Part shown: positions 39,449 to 47,912 of the stretch, in pieces | Layout: each line of letters opens with the position of its first letter | Position numbering within the stretch: the stretch's first letter is position 1 | NCBI GenBank assembly: GCA_947493945.1 | Contig: CANLSR010000006.1 | Coordinates: 124,001 to 188,000 of the forward strand | Direction: 5' to 3' | Origin: an uncultured bacterium | GTDB lineage: Bacteria; Bacteroidota; Rhodothermia; Rhodothermales; Rubricoccaceae | Length of the DNA stretch: 64,000 bases | Notes under the pieces: generated by a model | Told to the model about the DNA's origin: nothing | Seen by the model: the letters and a program-made list of their open reading frames with translations, nothing else | Database searches by the model: none | Position numbers and translations under genes: made by a program

Positions 39449-39773
39449 CGCGGGCCGCCAGCGGATGAGCGGCGCCGGCGGACGTCCGAGTCGGTGGCGC
39501 GGGCGGCCGCCCGATGCCACGTGCCGTTTGCTCACGAGCGGAGCAGAGGACCAACTGTCGGCTCCGGCCGTCGCTCCTCGGGCGAGCGAGACGTTGCCGG
39601 GGCGACGGGCACAGCGGCAGACGTGCCCAGCGAGCCGGCACGCCCGGAGCCTCGCCTCCGTTTGGGCGACCCGCCTCGATCCAGACGGGAGGTGGCTAAT
39701 TTCCCAGCTCCCTTTCCCACCGCTCGCAGTGAGTGGCGGCCCGGCCGCCGTCGCCCCGAGCGCCGCTCTACAC
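39449..39773. other. Intergenic region before the cupredoxin gene
   Basis: No credible gene is seen in this 325-bp gap. It holds a half-site CGCCAGCGG of the dispersed repeat near 39454. An AT-richer spot (GGCTAATTTCC near 39694-39704), about 75 bp before the cupredoxin ATG, may be part of its promoter. Confidence 0.35.
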
Positions 39774-40256
39774 ATGACCCGACCGCTGCTCTGCCTCTTC
39801 CTCGCCACGCTGGCGCTCGCCGCCGGCGGCTGCGCCGAGCCGCCCGGCCCCTCGCCCGAGCAGGTCGCGCTGTTCGAGCAGCCGGTCGACGTGGAGCTGG
39901 TGGTGCCGGCCGTCAAGAACGCGATGCGTTACCAGACCGAGCGCGTCGAGGCGCCCGCCGGCGCGACGGTCCGCTTGGTGATGGACAACACCGAGACCAC
40001 CAGCCCGGCCATGATCCACAACGTCGTAGTGCTCTCCGACCCCGGCGCCATCGAGCGCGTCGGGCTGGCGGCGGCGGCCGAGGCCGACAACATCCCGGAC
40101 GACCCGGCGGTCCTGTTCTACACGCCGCTGACGCGGCCCGGCCAGCGGTCGGCAGTGGTGTTCACGATGCCGCCGGCGGGGGAGTACCCGTTCGTCTGCA
40201 CCTTCCCCGGCCACTGGGCCACCATGCAGGGCACGCTGGTCTCGACGGCGCCGTAG
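39774..40256 (+). CDS. Cupredoxin (azurin/auracyanin-like) lipoprotein
   Basis: The 160-residue precursor has a lipoprotein signal with lipobox LAAGGC (C20). The mature part is a blue-copper domain with predicted ligands H82 (AMIHNVV) and C142, H147, M151 in FVCTFPGHWATM; the C-x4-H-x3-M spacing equals that of azurin. It probably carries electrons at the cell envelope between respiratory complexes. It is a single-gene unit with no cytochrome gene beside it. The ATG at 39774 opens the signal peptide. A stem GCTGGCGG (40256) with CCGCCAGC (40282) follows the stop. Confidence 0.92.
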   Translation: MTRPLLCLFLATLALAAGGCAEPPGPSPEQVALFEQPVDVELVVPAVKNAMRYQTERVEAPAGATVRLVMDNTETTSPAMIHNVVVLSDPGAIERVGLAAAAEADNIPDDPAVLFYTPLTRPGQRSAVVFTMPPAGEYPFVCTFPGHWATMQGTLVSTAP

Positions 40257-40264
40257 CTGGCGGA

Positions 40265-40473
40265 ACGCGCGACCGGAACGACCGCCAGCACCTCCTCGCG
40301 GACGGAGTGGAGCCGGATCACCTCTGCCCGCTCGTCCTCGTCAAAATGAACGGCGACAGCGTCACGGACCATGTCGCGCAACTCGCTCGACGCGTCGGCT
40401 TCAGTGTAGACCGAGTGACCGAGGGCGCGGGCCTCAAAGCCCCTCCCGGCGACTCAGAGACGAGGAAGACGAT
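40265..40473 (-). pseudogene. HicB-like antitoxin family relic
   Basis: Minus-strand translation gives IVFLVSESPGG, then after a one-base shift GFEARALGHSVYTEADASS and ELRDMVRDAVAVHFDEDERAEVIRLHSVREEVLAV. This is the wording of a small HicB-like family (IVFLVEESPEGGY, ARALGHSIFTEAD, LRAMVRDAVRCHF types). There is no start codon in frame, the reading frame breaks at a G-run (CCCC at 40440-40443 on the plus strand), and the stop is missing because the frame runs into the cupredoxin gene. No HicA-type toxin is seen. A single-base sequencing error could explain the frameshift but not the missing start. Confidence 0.65.
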
Positions 40474-40503
40474 AGAACCAGTAGTTCTAAGGCATCGACT
40501 CTA

Positions 40504-42468
40504 CTACTGGATCCCGTCCTCAACGCGCGGCGGCAGCGGCGGGAGCGCCTCCATCGAGTCGCGCCGGCGCAGCGCCGGCGGCGCGGCCTCGGCGTCCGCC
40601 ACCGGCTGGCGGCCCATGTTCACGCGGGGGTCGAGAGACAGCAGCGTCTCCGTCGTGGCCACCAAATCGCGGAAGTTGCGCGTGCGCCAGACCGAGCGGT
40701 GGATCCGGGCGATCTTGGCCTGCGTCTGGCGGTAGCGGCTGTCCGGGTTCTCGGCGGCCAGCTCCTGCAGGCGGTCGTGGATCCGGTCCATCCGGCGCTG
40801 CGCCGAGCGCGTAAAGCCGAACTGGCCCGTGTCAGCCACCAGCCGGTCGTAGTCGCGGTCGGTCTGGGTCCGCTCCGACTCCTCCAGCAGGAACGTGCGC
40901 TCGTCGAACGTTTCCACGTCGCCGATCACGTCCAGCCCGACCGCCCGCAGCACGGCCGCGGCGCCGTCGGGGAGGAAGAAGCGGACCGGCTCGCCGCCCG
41001 CGCTGGCGCTCAGCCGCACGTCGCCGGAGGCCGGCACGCCGGCGCCCGAGCCGCGGGGCAGGTCGATGTGGGGGTTCAGGTCGCGGAACTTCTCGTACAC
41101 CGAGGCGCCCTCGACCGGCCCCCAGTTGAGGCGCCGGCCGTGGGGCTCCAGCGCCGTCAGGATCTGAGACAGCCGCGGCGAGGCGCCCGGCCGGACGCGG
41201 ACGCGCTCGGCGTGGATGGTCTCGACCGGGTTGACCAGCTGGTCCTCGGTCGCCCGCAGCGAGCCGTACGCCTTGAGCACGTAGACCCGCGACTGGTTGC
41301 CGAACGACGAGACCGCGTCGACGCGCTCGAACCCGTCGGTGACGCCCCACATGTAGGCGTCCGAGACGTGCGTGCCGCTGGCCTGCCTCATCCCCGGGTG
41401 GGCGCGGAGGAACTCGCGGTAGAGCTTGAAGATGTTGCCCGGCCCGGTGTGGTAGGCCGAGATGCCCGGCAGCTCGTGGCCGACGCTGTTGGCGTAGGCG
41501 CGGACGAGCATCAGCGACGGCTCCATGGCCAGCAGCGGGTGCAGCTCCTCGCGCACCCGGACCGTCCCGCCCGAGGCGACCGGCAGCGAGTAGGTCTCGA
41601 CGTCGAACATGTTCAAGATGTCGGGCATCATCTGGAACCGGCTCCGCGCGCCGGCCGACGACACCAGCTGGTCTTGGTTGAACGTCTCGACGGTCCCGAT
41701 CTCGGTCGCGAGCACGCTCAGGCCCAGCCGCCGCGCCAGGTTCACCTCGTAGGTGATGTAGCGGGCGTCGCGGCCGCGCGCCTCCCGCGTCTGGTCGGCG
41801 TAGCCCCAGCGGACCGTGATGTTCTTTTTGGGGATCCCGTAGGCCTGCCACTTGTCTCGCAGCGTGCGCGTGGCCGTGCGCCGCTCGCGGTTGACCTCGT
41901 CCCACGACACCTGCCCGCCGCCGTCGAAGCGGTCCTTGAGGCTCCGGAGCTGATGCACCTCCAGCGTCTTGCCGGTCCGGTCGTCCAGCACGCGGATCGT
42001 GAAGTTGTCGTCGACGCCGTAGGCCTTCCGGTACATCTCCAGCCGCCAGCGGAAGTCGGCGAGGTGGTTCTGGGACGCGTCGGCGTCGGCCGCCAGCGAG
42101 GCGAAGGCGCCGGCGAAGTACTGGCCGTAGAGCCGGTCCGGGTGGATGTCGAGGCCCTTGAACGTGTACGGGTCGTCGGGGCTGAACGGCACGATGGGCG
42201 CCGCCTGCTCCGTCCCGGTCTCGGGGCCGGTCTGGGACTCGGCGTGGAGCTCGCCGCCGCGCAGCCCCACCACCACCAGCGCGACGGCCGCCATCACGCC
42301 CAGCGCCGCCAGCGGCACGCGCGCGGCCTCTCGGAACGCCCGCCGGCCGCGCGCGCCCTCGGCCGACTGGTCGTCCTCGGGCTGCAGCGGCTCGCCAAAG
42401 GCGTCCACCGGGTCGGCGTCGACGGGATCAGGGAGGGGGCGGAAGGGCTGAGGGTCGGGGGCGGACAT
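40504..42468 (-). CDS. Membrane-anchored lytic-transglycosylase-like protein
   Basis: The 654-residue protein has an N-terminal cytoplasmic tail, one transmembrane helix at about 52-70 (VPLAALGVMAAVALVVVGL) and a large exported part. Residues about 255-340 resemble the lysozyme/SLT fold: TEIGTVETFNQDQLVSSAGARSRFQMMP (candidate catalytic Glu before the SAG-Q-MP motif) and ISAYHTGPGNIFKLY. The rest has no motif I recognise; the C-terminal 150 residues are helical and charged. Cleavage or binding of peptidoglycan is inferred. The stop lies about 30 bp from the HicB-like relic. Confidence 0.65.
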   Translation of the reverse strand: MSAPDPQPFRPLPDPVDADPVDAFGEPLQPEDDQSAEGARGRRAFREAARVPLAALGVMAAVALVVVGLRGGELHAESQTGPETGTEQAAPIVPFSPDDPYTFKGLDIHPDRLYGQYFAGAFASLAADADASQNHLADFRWRLEMYRKAYGVDDNFTIRVLDDRTGKTLEVHQLRSLKDRFDGGGQVSWDEVNRERRTATRTLRDKWQAYGIPKKNITVRWGYADQTREARGRDARYITYEVNLARRLGLSVLATEIGTVETFNQDQLVSSAGARSRFQMMPDILNMFDVETYSLPVASGGTVRVREELHPLLAMEPSLMLVRAYANSVGHELPGISAYHTGPGNIFKLYREFLRAHPGMRQASGTHVSDAYMWGVTDGFERVDAVSSFGNQSRVYVLKAYGSLRATEDQLVNPVETIHAERVRVRPGASPRLSQILTALEPHGRRLNWGPVEGASVYEKFRDLNPHIDLPRGSGAGVPASGDVRLSASAGGEPVRFFLPDGAAAVLRAVGLDVIGDVETFDERTFLLEESERTQTDRDYDRLVADTGQFGFTRSAQRRMDRIHDRLQELAAENPDSRYRQTQAKIARIHRSVWRTRNFRDLVATTETLLSLDPRVNMGRQPVADAEAAPPALRRRDSMEALPPLPPRVEDGIQ

Positions 42469-42545
42469 GTGTGTGAGTCGGTCGAAACGATGAACGTAGC
42501 TAGAACCAGTCCTGCAAAAACCGGACCTCGCTCCGAGAGTTCCGC

Positions 42546-43238
42546 CTAGCCCGCCTCGCGCGCGCGCGCGACCAAGTCTCGGAACAGCGCGTCCAGCGGA
42601 GGCTCCATCGCCTCGGGGTGGAACTGGACGCCGACGAAGCTGCCGTCGGCGGTCTCGATGGCCTCGATCACGCCGTCGGGCGCGTGCGCCGAGACCACCA
42701 GCCCGTCGCCGACGGTCTCGACGGCCTGGACGTGGCGCGTGTTGACCTCGAGGGCGCCCGCCAGCCGGGCGAACCGGGTGCCGGGGACGGCCTCGACGGC
42801 ATGCGTGGTACCGCCGCGCCCCGAGCTGTGGACGTCGGCGTCCCGCTGGCGCTCGACGTCGGCGTAGAGGGTGCCGCCGCGGAGCGCGTTGGCCAGCTGC
42901 ATCCCGTAGCAGATGCCCAAGGCCGGCCGGCGGGCGACCAGGAACGCGCTCAGGACGCGCGTGTCCGAGGCGACGCGGTCGGGGTCGGTGTCGTCGATGT
43001 CGTCGGGCAGGTCGCCCACCAGCCCGCGCGTGACGGCCGGCCCGCCGGTCACGACCAGCCCGTCGAGCAGCGACGCGAAGGCGTCGGCGGCCTCGTCGGT
43101 CGCCACCATCGGCACAATGAGCGGCAGCCCGCCGGCGCGCTCGACGGCGCGGACATAGGCCAGGTCCAGGCGTTGCTCCCGGCCGCCGCGCTCGGTGGCG
43201 TTGAGCGAGGTCGTAATGCCGATCCTTGGTCGGGTCAT
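42546..43238 (-). CDS. Gamma-glutamyl hydrolase / class I glutamine amidotransferase (peptidase C26)
   Basis: The 230-residue protein starts MTRPRIGITTSL and has the C26 triad: nucleophile Cys in LGICYGMQL, and His-Glu in GVQFHPEA. PuuD-type enzymes hydrolyse gamma-glutamyl-GABA and similar gamma-glutamyl compounds. The GPAVTRGL segment fits the substrate loop of this family. The ATG at 43238 is chosen; the frame is open to 43340 but without conserved sequence. It lies between the Smr gene upstream and the transglycosylase-like gene downstream, on one strand. Confidence 0.9.
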   Translation of the reverse strand: MTRPRIGITTSLNATERGGREQRLDLAYVRAVERAGGLPLIVPMVATDEAADAFASLLDGLVVTGGPAVTRGLVGDLPDDIDDTDPDRVASDTRVLSAFLVARRPALGICYGMQLANALRGGTLYADVERQRDADVHSSGRGGTTHAVEAVPGTRFARLAGALEVNTRHVQAVETVGDGLVVSAHAPDGVIEAIETADGSFVGVQFHPEAMEPPLDALFRDLVARAREAG

Positions 43239-43336
43239 GGTTAGGTCGTTGTTTGTAGTGTGGAGTCTATCGGGTGCGGGACTACGCACCAAGGGTCCGC
43301 TCCGGCTGGGCCCGATGGGGAACGCGCCCAGCGAGG

Positions 43337-43666
43337 TCAAAAGAGATCCGCCAGGCCCAGGCGGCCCGCCAGCGGCGACGACGCGGGGGCGAGGCTCAAG
43401 ATCAGCACGCCCTCCATCCGGACGGCGCCCGTGGCCCAGCGGTCAAAGTCGCCGGCCTCCCACGCGTCCGCCAGCTCCGTCTTGATCGTGCGGCGGGCGC
43501 CGGCCTCGGTCGTCGAGAGCCCGTGTACCAGGCGGAGCGTGCGCCGGCCGCGCCGGGCGGACTCCTCGGCGGCGGCGTGCGCCAGCCCCAGCGCCTCCGC
43601 GACGCGGGCGCCGTGGAGGTCGAGCGTCACCGACTGGCCGTCGTCGTCGAGCCGCGGGCGGGGCAT
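43337..43666 (-). CDS. Small Smr-domain protein
   Basis: The 109-residue protein has the Smr motif LDLHGARVAEALGLAHAAAEES and LRLVHGLSTTEAGARRTIKTEL (the usual LDLHG and HGxG elements; the latter here is HGLS). Smr domains, as at the C-terminus of MutS2, bind or cut nucleic acids and also occur alone. The ATG at 43666 starts MPRPRLDDDGQSV. It is followed by the peptidase C26 gene. Confidence 0.8.
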   Translation of the reverse strand: MPRPRLDDDGQSVTLDLHGARVAEALGLAHAAAEESARRGRRTLRLVHGLSTTEAGARRTIKTELADAWEAGDFDRWATGAVRMEGVLILSLAPASSPLAGRLGLADLF

Positions 43667-43741
43667 GGCGGTCCAAATTGAGAGACCGGCGAACGGGGAG
43701 GCGTCCGTGGCGTTCCAGGTGCACACCCTCCCCGCGTTCGA

Positions 43742-44692
43742 TTGATTCCGTCCTGGTCTCACGTCAAGTCCCTCGTCGTCACCACGTTCAAGGAGCTCTC
43801 CGACGACGACGTCCCCACGCTGGCTGCGGCCATCGCGTACTACACCGTGTTCTCACTGCCGCCGCTGCTGGTGATCTTGGTCGCCGTGGCCGGCGCCGTG
43901 TTCGGGCCGCAGGAAGTCGCCGACGCCATCACGGCCCAGGTCGGCTCGGCCGTCGGGGACGAGGGGAAGCAGGCCGTCCAGACGATGATCGAGAACGCGA
44001 GCGGGCTCGGGTCCGGGATCGGCGGGAAGCTGGCGGGCCTCGCCGCCCTGCTGTTCGGGGCGACGGGCGCGTTCGCCCAGCTCCAGAAGGCGCTCGACCG
44101 CGCCTGGGAGGTCGAGGAGTCGACGGACGGCGGCGGGATCAAGGCGGTCCTCCTCAAGCGCCTGCTCTCGTTCGGGATGGTGCTCACCATCGCGTTCTTC
44201 CTGCTGGTCTCGATGGTCGTCAGCGGCGCGCTGTCCTACGTCGGCGACGCGGCGGCGTCGGTGGCCGGGGACGGCGTGGCCGGGGCCGGGGTCCAGGTCC
44301 TCAATTTCGTCGTGAGCCTGGGCGTCACGGCGGGCCTGTTCGCCGTCCTGTTCAAGTACCTCCCCGACGCCGAGGTCGCGTGGCGCGACGTGGCCGTCGG
44401 GGCCGCCGTCACGGCCGTCCTGTTCACGATCGGCAAGACGGCCATCGGCGTCTACCTCGGCACGGCCGACCCGGGCTCGGCGTTCGGCGCGGCCGGGTCG
44501 CTGGCGCTGCTGCTGGTCTGGATCTACTACTCGGCGCTGATCGTGCTCGTGGGCGCCGAGTTTACCCAGGCGTGGGCGGCCCAGATGGGCGCCGGCATCG
44601 AGGAGGACCCGATGGTCGACGGCGACGACGACAACGGCGGCGGCGACGAGGTCCCGGTCAGCATGAAGCCTCGGGACCCGGCGCCGTACTGA
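43742..44692 (+). CDS. YihY/virulence factor BrkB family membrane protein
   Basis: The 316-residue inner-membrane protein has about six helices and the YihY wording DDVPTLAAAIAYYTVFSLPPLLVILVAV and GSLALLLVWIYYSALIVLVGAEFTQAW. The family was once called RNase BN; that activity is now assigned elsewhere, and its role is not settled. The start appears to be TTG at 43742 (MIPSWSHVKS), about 75 bp from the divergent Smr gene. A charged Asp/Gly-rich tail ends the protein. Confidence 0.88.
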   Translation: MIPSWSHVKSLVVTTFKELSDDDVPTLAAAIAYYTVFSLPPLLVILVAVAGAVFGPQEVADAITAQVGSAVGDEGKQAVQTMIENASGLGSGIGGKLAGLAALLFGATGAFAQLQKALDRAWEVEESTDGGGIKAVLLKRLLSFGMVLTIAFFLLVSMVVSGALSYVGDAAASVAGDGVAGAGVQVLNFVVSLGVTAGLFAVLFKYLPDAEVAWRDVAVGAAVTAVLFTIGKTAIGVYLGTADPGSAFGAAGSLALLLVWIYYSALIVLVGAEFTQAWAAQMGAGIEEDPMVDGDDDNGGGDEVPVSMKPRDPAPY

Positions 44693-44726
44693 CGGCACGG
44701 ACGCCGCGCCGGCCGCCGGCGCGGCG

Positions 44727-45179
44727 CTAGCTCGTCGCGCGGGCGACGGGGCGCACGGGCCGCTTGACCTCCATCTGCTGGATCTTGAACGCCTGGTCGT
44801 GGAGCGCCGCCACGTCGTCGCGGTCCAGGCCCAGGACCTCGCGGGCCTCGTGCAAGCCCACGTGCTCGGCCGGCTCGATGACGCCGTCCGCCAGCACCAC
44901 GTCGATCAGGTTGAGCATGAGCCCGCGGCGGATCTCGGGGTCGGCCTTCTGGAACTCCAGCAGGCACCGCTCCAGCGGCGGCGGCTGGATGGCCAGCCGG
45001 AACACCGACTTGCGCGCGTCGCCGGACAGTCCGCCCAGGTCGAGCGACTCAAAGATGCGGTCGTCCTCGCTCTCGTCCATGTCGCGGTCGGCGGCCGACA
45101 TGGCGAACAGCGCGCCGTAGAACGACAGGCGCTGGTCTTCGGTGAGGGAGGACAGGTCGAGGGCGGGGGTGTCGGACAT
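44727..45179 (-). CDS. TerB-like helical protein
   Basis: The 150-residue protein has the all-helical, acidic layout of TerB-type proteins: YGALFAMSAADRDMDESEDDRIFESL, a central helix pair, and NLIDVVLADGVIEPAEHVGLHEAREVLGL with the metal-binding-like acidic residues DGVIEPAE. TerB proteins occur in tellurite and stress systems, but many single copies have unknown roles. No ter genes are nearby. A hypothetical gene lies 46 bp upstream on the same strand and may be co-transcribed. Confidence 0.75.
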   Translation of the reverse strand: MSDTPALDLSSLTEDQRLSFYGALFAMSAADRDMDESEDDRIFESLDLGGLSGDARKSVFRLAIQPPPLERCLLEFQKADPEIRRGLMLNLIDVVLADGVIEPAEHVGLHEAREVLGLDRDDVAALHDQAFKIQQMEVKRPVRPVARATS

Positions 45180-45224
45180 GGGCGTCGAGAGAGGGGAGGC
45201 AAACTACGCCACGCCGGGTCCGCG

Positions 45225-45809
45225 CTAGGCCGCCCGCGCGCGGGCCGCCCGGCGGAGGGGGCGGACCCGGACCGGCTCCGCGTGGCCGAACAGGTCGCGG
45301 AGGTCGCGCCGGAGCCCGTCGGCGCAGGGCGCGTGGGGGCCCTCGGCAAACCGCCCCGCGGCCGACTCCACGAACCGCGGCCAGTCGGTCACGGAGACGC
45401 CCGGCCGGAGCGTGACTGGGCCGTCGGGGGCCGGCTGGGCGTCGAGCCAGCGGACCAGCAGGTCGGTCTCGTCGTCCCAGCCGAGCGGCGGCGCCGTCGG
45501 CCCGCCCAGGTCGAGCCAGGCGCCCACGCCGCGCTCGTGCCGGCCGACGGCCTCCGCCAGCTGGGGCACGCGGTGGGCGTGGCGCACGTGCAAGCCGCGC
45601 GAGGTGCGCTCGACGGTCGTCCGACGCCGCCGGAGCTCGGCGAGCGTCTGGGCCAGCGTCCACTCGCCGGCGTCGGCGGGGAGCGCCGGGGCGACCGGTG
45701 CCGAGGTGTCGAACCGGAACGAGTAGCCGGCCAGGTGCGAGGCCGAGCGGGAGGCGGGGGCCTCGGCGTGTGCCTGGAGCGCGCGGACGAGAACGGAGGA
45801 GGCAGACAT
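45225..45809 (-). CDS. Conserved-looking hypothetical protein
   Basis: The 194-residue product starts MSASSVLVRALQAHAEAP and has no signal peptide or membrane helix. It is rich in Arg, Ala and Pro, with short helical stretches (TLAQTLAELRRRRTTVERTSRGLHVRHAHRVPQLAEAV). I recognise no motif. Codon use has high third-position GC like its neighbours, which supports a real gene. It lies upstream of the TerB-like gene. Confidence 0.55.
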   Translation of the reverse strand: MSASSVLVRALQAHAEAPASRSASHLAGYSFRFDTSAPVAPALPADAGEWTLAQTLAELRRRRTTVERTSRGLHVRHAHRVPQLAEAVGRHERGVGAWLDLGGPTAPPLGWDDETDLLVRWLDAQPAPDGPVTLRPGVSVTDWPRFVESAAGRFAEGPHAPCADGLRRDLRDLFGHAEPVRVRPLRRAARARAA

Positions 45810-46170
45810 GGGAGTCGGCGGGGGTTCGGGGTCAACCTCGTAATCGGCGGTGTCACCTCTGTGTCACAGCCAGAGCTCCACCCTCTTGTCCGTCCGGCTG
45901 GCCCCGGGGCCTTGTGCAGGCGGCAGGTCGGCCCCGCGGCCGACGCGAGGGGCGGCGCGCGCGAAAAGGCGGAGACTCGCCGCCGCCCCGCTGGCGCCGG
46001 CCGCCAGCGGGAGGGGAGAGGCCGGCGCCACCGGCCAGGCGGCCCCTAGAAACAGGAGCACGCGCGCCCAGGTAAGGCCACGGACTCCCCCGACCACCGG
46101 GCGTCCGTGCTTCTCGCCCCACGCCTCAGGCGCCGGCCTCCCGTTTTCCCCGTCCGCGACGACCCTTCCC
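45810..46170. other. Intergenic region with dispersed hairpin
   Basis: This 361-bp gap between divergent genes holds no credible gene. At 45988-46010 CCGCTGGCG-CCGGC-CGCCAGCGG forms a perfect 9-bp stem, a member of the dispersed hairpin family. A slightly AT-richer stretch (45836-45870) may hold the promoter of the hypothetical gene. Confidence 0.5.
45988..46010. repeat. Dispersed palindromic hairpin (copy at 45988)
   Basis: The arms CCGCTGGCG and CGCCAGCGG pair perfectly around the loop CCGGC. The same arms recur at 47406, 48015 and 53814. Confidence 0.75.
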
Positions 46171-47295
46171 ATGGCCCCCGACCCGTCCCTTGATCCGTCG
46201 CCGAGCAACCTTCCAGACCCCGAGCTCACCGGGCGGCCGACGCCCGAGTTGGAGCGGCCGCTGCCCGACCCGCCCGACCGCCGCGTCGGGTTCGCGCTCG
46301 TCGGGCTCGGCGCGTACGCGCTCGAGCAGATCGCGCCCAACCTGGCCAGCACCCAGCACGCCCGGCTGGCGGCCGTCGTGAGCGGCAACCCCGACAAGGC
46401 CCGCGCCGTCGCCGACGCCTACGGCCTGGGCCGCGCCCACGTCTACTCGTACGACACCTTCGACCGGGTCGCGGACGACCCGGCGGTGGACGTGGTCTAC
46501 GTAATCCTGCCCAACGCCTTCCACCGGGCCTGGACCGAGCGGGCGTTCGCGGCCGGCAAGCACGTCCTGTGCGAGAAGCCGATGGCGGCGACCGTCGAGG
46601 ACTGCCGGGCCATGATCCAGGCGGGTCGGGCCGCCGGCAAGCGGCTGATGATCGGCTACCGCGCCCAGTACGACCCCTACAACCTCCGCGCGATCGAGGA
46701 AATCCGGGCCGGCACCATCGGCGCCCCGCGCTTGGTCGTGGCCGACCACGGGCGCATCCTGGACCTCTCGGAGCTCCGCGACCAGTGGCGCGCCCGCAAG
46801 GAACTGGCCAGCGGCGGCTCGCTCTACGACATCGGCATCTACTCGCTCAACGGCGCCCGCTACCTGATCGGAGAGGAGCCGACGGAGGTCACGGCGCGGC
46901 TCCGCGAGCCGTCTGGCCGGGACGAGGTGAACGTGGAGGAGGGCATCGAGTGGACGATGGCGTTCCCGTCGGGGGTCGTCGCCAACTGCTCGTCGAGCTA
47001 CCGCGTGTCGGACAACAAGCGCATCCACGTCCAGGGCGCTGAGGGCGGGGTGACGCTGGACCCGGCGACGGACTACTACGTCCGCAACCTGTTCGTGGAG
47101 ACCGACGCGGGCAGGCGCCAGATCACGATCCCCCGGGCCAACCAGTTTGCCCGGATGCTGGACGAGATGGCGCTCGCGGTGCGCGAGGACCGGGAGCCGA
47201 AGACGCCGGGCGCCGAGGGCCTCCGCGACGTCCGCGTCATGCAGGCCATCTACCGCGCCGCCGAGACGGGCGCCGCGGTGCGGATCGACGCGTGA
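46171..47295 (+). CDS. Gfo/Idh/MocA family NAD(P)-dependent oxidoreductase
   Basis: The 374-residue protein has a Rossmann start VGFALVGLGAYALEQIAPNL, the AEKP-type motif as HVLCEKPMAATVEDC, and later GYRAQYDPYNLRAIEEI. The C-terminal sheet domain (GGSLYDIGIYSLNGARYLIGEEP) is intact. Enzymes of this family oxidise or reduce sugars, inositols and related compounds; the substrate is not evident. A cytoplasmic enzyme is expected: the N-terminal 40 residues are Pro-rich with no signal peptide. The ATG at 46171 precedes MAPDPSLDPS. Confidence 0.9.
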   Translation: MAPDPSLDPSPSNLPDPELTGRPTPELERPLPDPPDRRVGFALVGLGAYALEQIAPNLASTQHARLAAVVSGNPDKARAVADAYGLGRAHVYSYDTFDRVADDPAVDVVYVILPNAFHRAWTERAFAAGKHVLCEKPMAATVEDCRAMIQAGRAAGKRLMIGYRAQYDPYNLRAIEEIRAGTIGAPRLVVADHGRILDLSELRDQWRARKELASGGSLYDIGIYSLNGARYLIGEEPTEVTARLREPSGRDEVNVEEGIEWTMAFPSGVVANCSSSYRVSDNKRIHVQGAEGGVTLDPATDYYVRNLFVETDAGRRQITIPRANQFARMLDEMALAVREDREPKTPGAEGLRDVRVMQAIYRAAETGAAVRIDA

Positions 47296-47298
47296 CCC

Positions 47299-47350
47299 GG
47301 TCTCGCGGGTCCGGTCTCGCGGGTCCGGTCTCGCGGGTCCGGTCTCGCGG
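47299..47350. repeat. 14-bp tandem repeat, 3.7 copies
   Basis: GGTCTCGCGGGTCC is repeated at 47299, 47313 and 47327, with a partial fourth copy (first 10 bases) at 47341, starting 4 bp after the oxidoreductase stop. No spacers exist between units. Confidence 0.9.
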
Positions 47351-47405
47351 CCCACGCCCGGCCGGCAGAAGCGGACGCGGCCTCCGTCTCTGGCAACCCT
47401 CGCTC

Positions 47406-47428
47406 CCGCTGGCGCCGGCCGCCAGCGG
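47406..47428. repeat. Dispersed palindromic hairpin (copy at 47406)
   Basis: The arms CCGCTGGCG and CGCCAGCGG pair perfectly around the loop CCGGC; identical to the copy at 45988. Confidence 0.8.
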
Positions 47429-47522
47429 GGCGGGCGGAGGCGCCACGGGCTACGGAATGCGAGAGCGCGTCGTCCTCAAGCCGCGGACGCCCAAGATCTA
47501 CATGCAGCCTCCTAGTCCCAAG

Positions 47523-47575
47523 CCGTCGTTCCCGCGCACGCGGGACCGCGTAGCGACGGCGCAGCCAATCCAGAG
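47523..47575. repeat. 53-bp inverted repeat, left arm, flanking GIY-YIG gene
   Basis: This arm (beginning CCGTCGTTCCCGCGCACG and ending CCAATCCAGAG) is the reverse complement of 47913-47965 at 52 of 53 positions. Each arm contains the small hairpin CCCGCG-CA-CGCGGG. The pair encloses the GIY-YIG gene. Confidence 0.92.
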
Positions 47576-47588
47576 TGGTGGCACAGCC

Positions 47589-47891
47589 TCACCCGCCATG
47601 CACCACACGCTCGTACAAGTCCAGCCATCCCGGGTTTGACGCCTCGATCAACTCCAGCTTCCACGCCCGCCGCCACGTCTTGATCTGCTTCTCCCTGACG
47701 ATGGCGTCCGCGATGCGAGGGTGCTCCTCCAACCACACCAGCCGGTCGACGCCGTAGCGTTTCGAGAACCCCCGAGTCGCGCCCTCCTTGTGCTTGCTGA
47801 TGCGGCCCACGAGGTCGCCCGTCACGCCGAGGTACAGCGTCCCGTTGCGCTCACTGGCGAGGAGATAGACGGTGCCGGTCTTGGCGGCCAT
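47589..47891 (-). CDS. GIY-YIG nuclease superfamily protein
   Basis: The 100-residue protein has the GIY-YIG core in the form VYLLASERNGTLYLGVTGDLVGRISKHKEG (Tyr of the first motif, LYLGVT as the second), then the conserved Arg in GFSKRYGVDRLVWLEEHP and the Glu in REKQIKTWRRAWKLELIEASNPGWLDLY. It is the short stand-alone type related to UvrC-N and homing endonucleases; most have unknown substrates. The ATG at 47891 starts MAAKTGTVY. It lies between two 53-bp inverted repeats that begin 14 and 22 bp beyond its ends, so repeats and gene look like one unit. Confidence 0.9.
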   Translation of the reverse strand: MAAKTGTVYLLASERNGTLYLGVTGDLVGRISKHKEGATRGFSKRYGVDRLVWLEEHPRIADAIVREKQIKTWRRAWKLELIEASNPGWLDLYERVVHGG

Positions 47892-47912
47892 GGGGGCAGC
47901 ATAGCGCCCGGA

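Noticed and set aside
47299-47350. Short tandem repeat as a CRISPR array
   Set aside because: The units are contiguous with no spacers, and only 14 bp long.
47457-47639. Small plus-strand frame MRERVVLKPRTPKIYM and following
   Set aside because: It runs straight into the 53-bp inverted repeat and antisense to the GIY-YIG gene; possible truncated small gene, but no homology or start signal supports it.
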